From Coccinella septempunctata (lineage: Eukaryota; Arthropoda; Insecta; Coleoptera; Coccinellidae), in contig NC_058192.1 in NCBI RefSeq assembly GCF_907165205.1, positions 3,720,001-3,784,000 of the forward strand: a stretch of 64,000 bases of DNA, read 5' to 3'. A model generated the notes under the pieces. It did not search any database. It saw only the letters and a program-made list of their open reading frames with translations, and was not told the origin of the DNA. Below, one piece after another: positions 59,461 through 64,000 of the stretch (within the stretch, counting starts at the first letter, position 1; every line of letters starts with the position of its first letter). The position numbers and the translations under genes were made by a program.

Positions 59461-62400
59461 CTGCAAGAAACGAACAAGATTAGAATTATTTTCAACGAAA
59501 TCTCGAATCAAAGAACAAACAGTGGCTGTTTTTTTCGATTTTTCAAATGAATATTCAGCTTTTCTGACATTTTTTCAGGTGATCTTATCATTGGGAAGAA
59601 CTGAATGAAACAAGCACCTTAATTAATTTCCTCGGTTGTACAGAAAAGTATCAGGCTTCGAATAAATGAGGTATTTTTAAAAAAAGTACAATGCTGCATC
59701 ATTGAGACGACTAGTAACGAAAAGAGCAGACATAATAGATTAAAAGAACAGGAGAATCTTCGTGTTTAAAAACTATTTCTTAGTTTGCATTATGGAAAGA
59801 ATCACACCGAATCAATTCAAAGAAAAATGGGAATTTTGTTACGGTCCTGATACGAAAGTATATTTAAAATGTCACCTGAGACCACTGGATGCAGCTAATA
59901 TCTCTTCCACTTCCTGTCGTCTAATTTTATAAGAAAGAAGAGGAAGATAATTCCTGCATTCTGTCAAAAATAGAGTCAGATGGACTCTTTCAATTCATAA
60001 AGTGACTATTGGAGCAGATGTCGTAACTATTGAAAGGTATTTGAAATAGAAGGCACATCAATATTCTTAACTAATATGTAAATCTCCTACAGCAACAATT
60101 TACCACTCCGGAGCCTTAAGAAAACAACGGCAAAAGTCTGAAAACCAAAAATGGGAGCTCTTCGAATATCAACAGGAAGTTTCTTCGACTCAATCACGAA
60201 AATGAAGTTAGGCAGGTGGCGACAGTGCTACCCGCAAACATTTTCCAGCAATTTAGTAGTCCAAACAAACATCTGCATTTGACCCATTTACTACCGGAAT
60301 CGAGAATCCGTCACATATGGTTTTTTCAACCCCACGACAACATAAATCTGAACACGAGCCCTATAGCGACGTGTCAATAAAACAGTCTCAAACAAGACGT
60401 TGGCACATGCCAAGATGTACCTCCTTGTGCCGTCTTCCTGTACGTGAGAGGGTAACGAAAAACATAATATTTCACCCCACTTTCGCAGCTGTGACATGTC
60501 AAATTGAACTGCAAACACACCTTCAGCGAATCTAATTTTAGAGACTGGATTTCACTGGAGATGTGTATTTAGGTTAGGTATACCTATAAAAGAGACTGTG
60601 GGGGGTTGTAATGTTGCTGGTCTTAACAGAAAGCATTTATTTGCCCTGAATAGGGGTTTAAAGCCACTTGGGATGAACATATTCGTGATTACGTGCTAAA
60701 CAATGATTGCTGGGGGATTTTTAACATTTAGCAAAAGCTGCTTTTTCTTTATCGAGTGATTGTTTCCAAAACAGAATATTTTTGCTCGATTTTCCACATC
60801 ACGTTATTTTCATCAATCATATCCTACTTCCTACTATGAAAAAGTATGACTTTTGGCCTTGAGCATTCAATTGGGTTGATACTCAATGTTATTTCACGAT
60901 TTTTTCATAGGAATCTCAATAACTCAACAACTGTTGAGATGGTAAATCACCATGTAGATTTCCTCGAAGTTACTCTTACAAATACTTGTTCTGCAAGGTA
61001 CAGAAGAAAAATATGTTTTCATAAGGTAGAACAATCGCATCTCCAACTGGGAAGACATGTCAATAGCGAAGCCCGATACACATACCTTCCATATGGTTAC
61101 CATAAGTTGCCCTGAAACTATCGCAGACCCAAAGGGTTCGTGCTGCATTTTTTTTGGTGCTTCCGAATTTTCCTTCATCCTCTTAAAACATCCTGTCGCT
61201 CACTGAATCCGGACAGATGGCTTCCCTGCAGTTTATGCTTTGCATATGTCTAAGTACCAAATGTTATTCGAACTTATTGAGTGTGCGAGCCGTGGCAAAT
61301 GTTCTACGTCAGCTTTGGGGAATCGTCTATATGATGTTAAGAAAAAAGTAGAGTCTCTAATGCCTGTTTTTATTGCCTTTTGATGTGTGGAAGCTCTCAG
61401 CGTTCGAGAAGTATTTATGGATGATATTAAATTTAAACATATTAACCACGTGTCACTATAGAAAAATATCGCAACGCAAGAAATCGAAATATTTTTCGAG
61501 TATAATGCATCCCAAAACTTACGTTTTTTCTAAACGAACTCGCTCGGTGTTACGCCATATGTTTCACAGATCACTTTAACTATTTAAAGACCATTTCATC
61601 CAATTAGAAGCGTAGCTCCTTTGTTAAGGTGTGTTTTAATTTTCTTTTGATTATGCCTGGGGGAATGATTCGAGGAAGCTTGGCATGAAATTTTAATTGA
61701 GGGTTGTTGGATATCAAAGAAGTTGTGAGCTATTTGGGCGTATTCATCATCTTTCTCCAAATCCGATATTAAGCTTTAGGCTCACGCGCTTCCGGTGTAT
61801 ATTAACAAGCATCCAAAATTAATTTGAATACATTACGACGTTAACGTATCAATCAACGTGTTCGAAAACTTTCACGCCTAGCGATATCAGTGAAAATAAT
61901 ACAGAAATGATTACTTTTCGAAAAAAATATAAACAAGTTTTCAGTAAAAGGGGAAGAAAAGTTAGAACAAGAAGTTACATAATATGAAGATCCATTTTAT
62001 GAGTTTGATTCACTTTCTGGTTGGTGGATAACTTCTTGGCAATGTTTCGAAGCAGTAAAAATGCAAGGATTTTCAGAATCTTTGAAAATATTCAAAAGTA
62101 TTGAATGGTAATATTCCCTATTAACTGAAACCAAAGATAGCTAATTATAAATAGGATTTTCCCTATTTCTAAGCAGAATGAATTAGCTCGTTTCTCATAA
62201 AAATTTCATTTTCAGAATTCCCAATGAAACAAAGGACAAATAATTATATACGCGATCAAGGACTTTCTAATTGTTTTCAATCCAGTGCGAATTTGCAGAT
62301 GAATGAAGAAAGTGGCAAAGTTCCCAAAGACAATGGACTTATTCATGAGGTTGATTGAATTAAGAAGAATTAATAGGAATAGAAACTGAGGGATAATTTT

Positions 62401-62554
62401 CTTATTATATGGCGGCTATTAGATGTAATATGAGAACTGTAGTAATGAATTATTGTTTAAACATGAAAGTCGGGTGTAATTATGCATACCTTCAACAATA
62501 ATCAAAATACACCATCATTCCAGTTAGCATTTCTATAAGTTGATGGAGCTTGAT
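59461..62554. other. Presumed intron/upstream region of the RA-domain gene
   Basis: About 3.1 kb upstream (minus strand) of the first RA exon. I looked for phase-0 donors. The best GTAAGT, at about 61522-61517, is preceded by an in-frame stop within 30 bases and no acceptor, so no exon can be supported. The minus frame at 60291-60518 is unsupported. Confidence 0.3.
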
Positions 62555-63341
62555 ACCAGTTCCATGCATAAAAAAAAATATTGCGTTACCAAAGCAACGA
62601 ACAATAACCCAAATGTTTGAACGTTGACCAAAAGCGTGCAAGGATAGAAACATCGCGTTCGATCTGTGCTCGATTTGAAAACGATGTAGACTTCTTAAAC
62701 CGAATTGTTACTATGTATGAGACTTGGGTACATTTCTACGATCCAGAAACAAAGCAACAATCGATGGAATGGCGACACTCTGGTTCTCAAAAACCTAAGA
62801 AGTTCGTGTCCAAAAATCTGCTGGAAAAGTTCTTGCCGCAGATTTTTGGGATTGCCATGGAGTAATCATGATTGATTTTTTGGATAAGGGTAGAACAATA
62901 ACCGGAGATTACTATTCGACATTACTGACCACTCTACGGGAAAAAATTAAAGAGAAAAGACGCGGAAAGCTATCCAAAGGTGTTTTGTTTTTACAGGACA
63001 ACGCCCCTGCACACAAATCTCATGTTGCCATGCAAAATATTCGTGATTTACGGTTTGAATTACTAGAACACCCCCTTATTCGCCATAGTTGGCTCCATCC
63101 GAATATCATCTCTTTCTTCAACTGAAATTTTCTTCCAACGAGGAGGTAATCAAAGCTGTGGAGGTCTGGTTTGCAGAGCAAGAAGAAAAAATTTTTTTTG
63201 AAAGATCTAGAGACGTTGAAGGTTCGCTGTAATAAATGTGTATCCAATTAAGAGGAGAATATGTTGAGTAATTAAATATTTTGACATTAAAATTTTGTTT
63301 GGTTCTATAGTAGGCTAAGAATTTTTCAATATATCCTAGTA
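62555..63341 (+). mobile_element. Mariner-like element copy 8, 5' TIR lost, first catalytic Asp replaced by Tyr
   Basis: Begins in the 5' UTR (CCAGTTCCATGCATAAAAAA), then jumps from AACAATAAC to CCAAATGTTTG, deleting the start codon and both HTH motifs. The remaining frames read MYETWVHFY where the family has MDETW, and LQDNAPAHKS with the second aspartate kept. The third motif is destroyed by a shift (HPLIRHSWLHPN). The 3' end is present but altered (ATATCCTAGTA). It lies in the presumed 5' part or intron of the RA-domain gene. Confidence 0.92.
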
Positions 63342-64000
63342 TATTGTGCAAAATATTGGGCATACATCGATGATCAACTTATTAACTAACCCCTATTTCG
63401 TCTGGTTTTTAGATTAGAAGCTCTAACAATCCAGCTGTGCTTCGCATGAAACGCCGTCGTAAAGATGGAGTTTTCGTAACCCTAGATTATCCCTGATTTG
63501 AAGCCTTTACCGCCTCGCGTTTAAATTTCAAGTACTCAATGTAGGGTGAAACCGTTCCTAATTGTGCTTCCTGTCACTGAGTCCCGTCTTGAACAATCTC
63601 GTATCAGGTGGGCACATATTGCGGACAGCACGTGCTACCTCCTTACAAAATGGCTGTTTCCGGTGCCCCGTATCAGCTTACAAAGTACTTACCCCCCTTT
63701 GAAAGAATCAAACTCTACATCCGCCCTCTTGTTTCGGCGAACACAAATCTTAACGGTATTACATGACTTCAAGAGTGTGGTCCACCAACCAAACAGTTCG
63801 ATAAGTACGAATCTGGAAGTTTCAATTGGGGTGTGTAGAATTTAGTCCCTGAGATGCCTAATAACAGTAAAAAATGAGGAACAAGCTGTGTTAACCAGTT
63901 TGGACCTTCTAGCTGGACGTTGAACTAGCAGAACCAGCAATTTTTATATATCATAGTCATCTTAGAGTTTGGACTGATGGCCAATATGTGTTAATCCGGT
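63342..64000. other. Unannotated interval at the window end
   Basis: About 660 bp. A plus-strand frame at 63546-63845 (99 codons) has no motif I recognise. No feature supported. Confidence 0.3.

Noticed and set aside
60291..60518. 75-codon minus-strand frame as an upstream exon of the RA-domain gene
   Set aside because: No matching phase-0 donor and no RA-related motif.
61500..61620. Upstream exon of the RA-domain gene ending at a GTAAGT donor near 61520
   Set aside because: The phase-0 frame before the donor has a stop within 30 bases and no acceptor in between.

Overview
The window looks like AT-rich, non-coding DNA from an insect nuclear genome. It is dominated by class II transposons of the Tc1/mariner superfamily, which duplicate a TA target. 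There are no bacterial operons, and the only convincing host genes are spliced. The species cannot be fixed from the sequence. All family names below come from reading motifs by eye, not from a database search.

Transposons. I count eight copies of one mariner family (DD34D; about 1.2-1.29 kb when full length), all with damaged transposases: 2135-3353(-), 4026-5112(+), 24882-25918(-), 29745-30836(+), 31652-32449(-), 36716-38002(-), 46300-47567(+) and 62555-63341(+). An older, different mariner fossil lies at about 45490-45720. One Tc1-like family (DD34E) has three copies: 17900-19422 is full length and one base short of an open transposase, while 8846-9915 and 16090-17105 are internal-deletion derivatives. 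Non-coding families are a long-TIR MITE ('A': 5744-7393, 10880-13272, 23001-23620 and fragments), a 1.2-kb TA-flanked element ('X': 388-1524, 11060-12280, 34611-35828), and two roughly 0.9-kb elements whose terminal motif is echoed internally (6244-7179 and 32901-33804; 53740-54638). Several are nested. Two non-LTR retrotransposon pieces are recognisable: 9916-10213 (start of the RT domain) and 20442-21359 (RT C-terminus plus zinc finger).

Tandem DNA. 38600-41575 holds three units of about 970 bp, each of which is itself a large imperfect palindrome. 42850-44545 holds about 3.4 units of 493 bp.

Ribozyme-like pair. At 15929-16045 two 28-nt blocks in perfect inverted orientation each match a hammerhead ribozyme core (CUGACGA, 4-bp helix II, GAAA), one on each strand.

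Host genes lie at the right end. Three minus-strand exons (58310-59460) splice in frame into the C-terminal part of a protein with two Ras-association domains, probably an orthologue of Drosophila rau. Facing it tail to tail is a possible two-exon 3' end on the plus strand (57039-57437) of unknown function. A GC/CpG-rich island at 56150-56600 contains a tRNA-Ser-like Pol III promoter remnant. Most other stretches hold nothing I can recognise.
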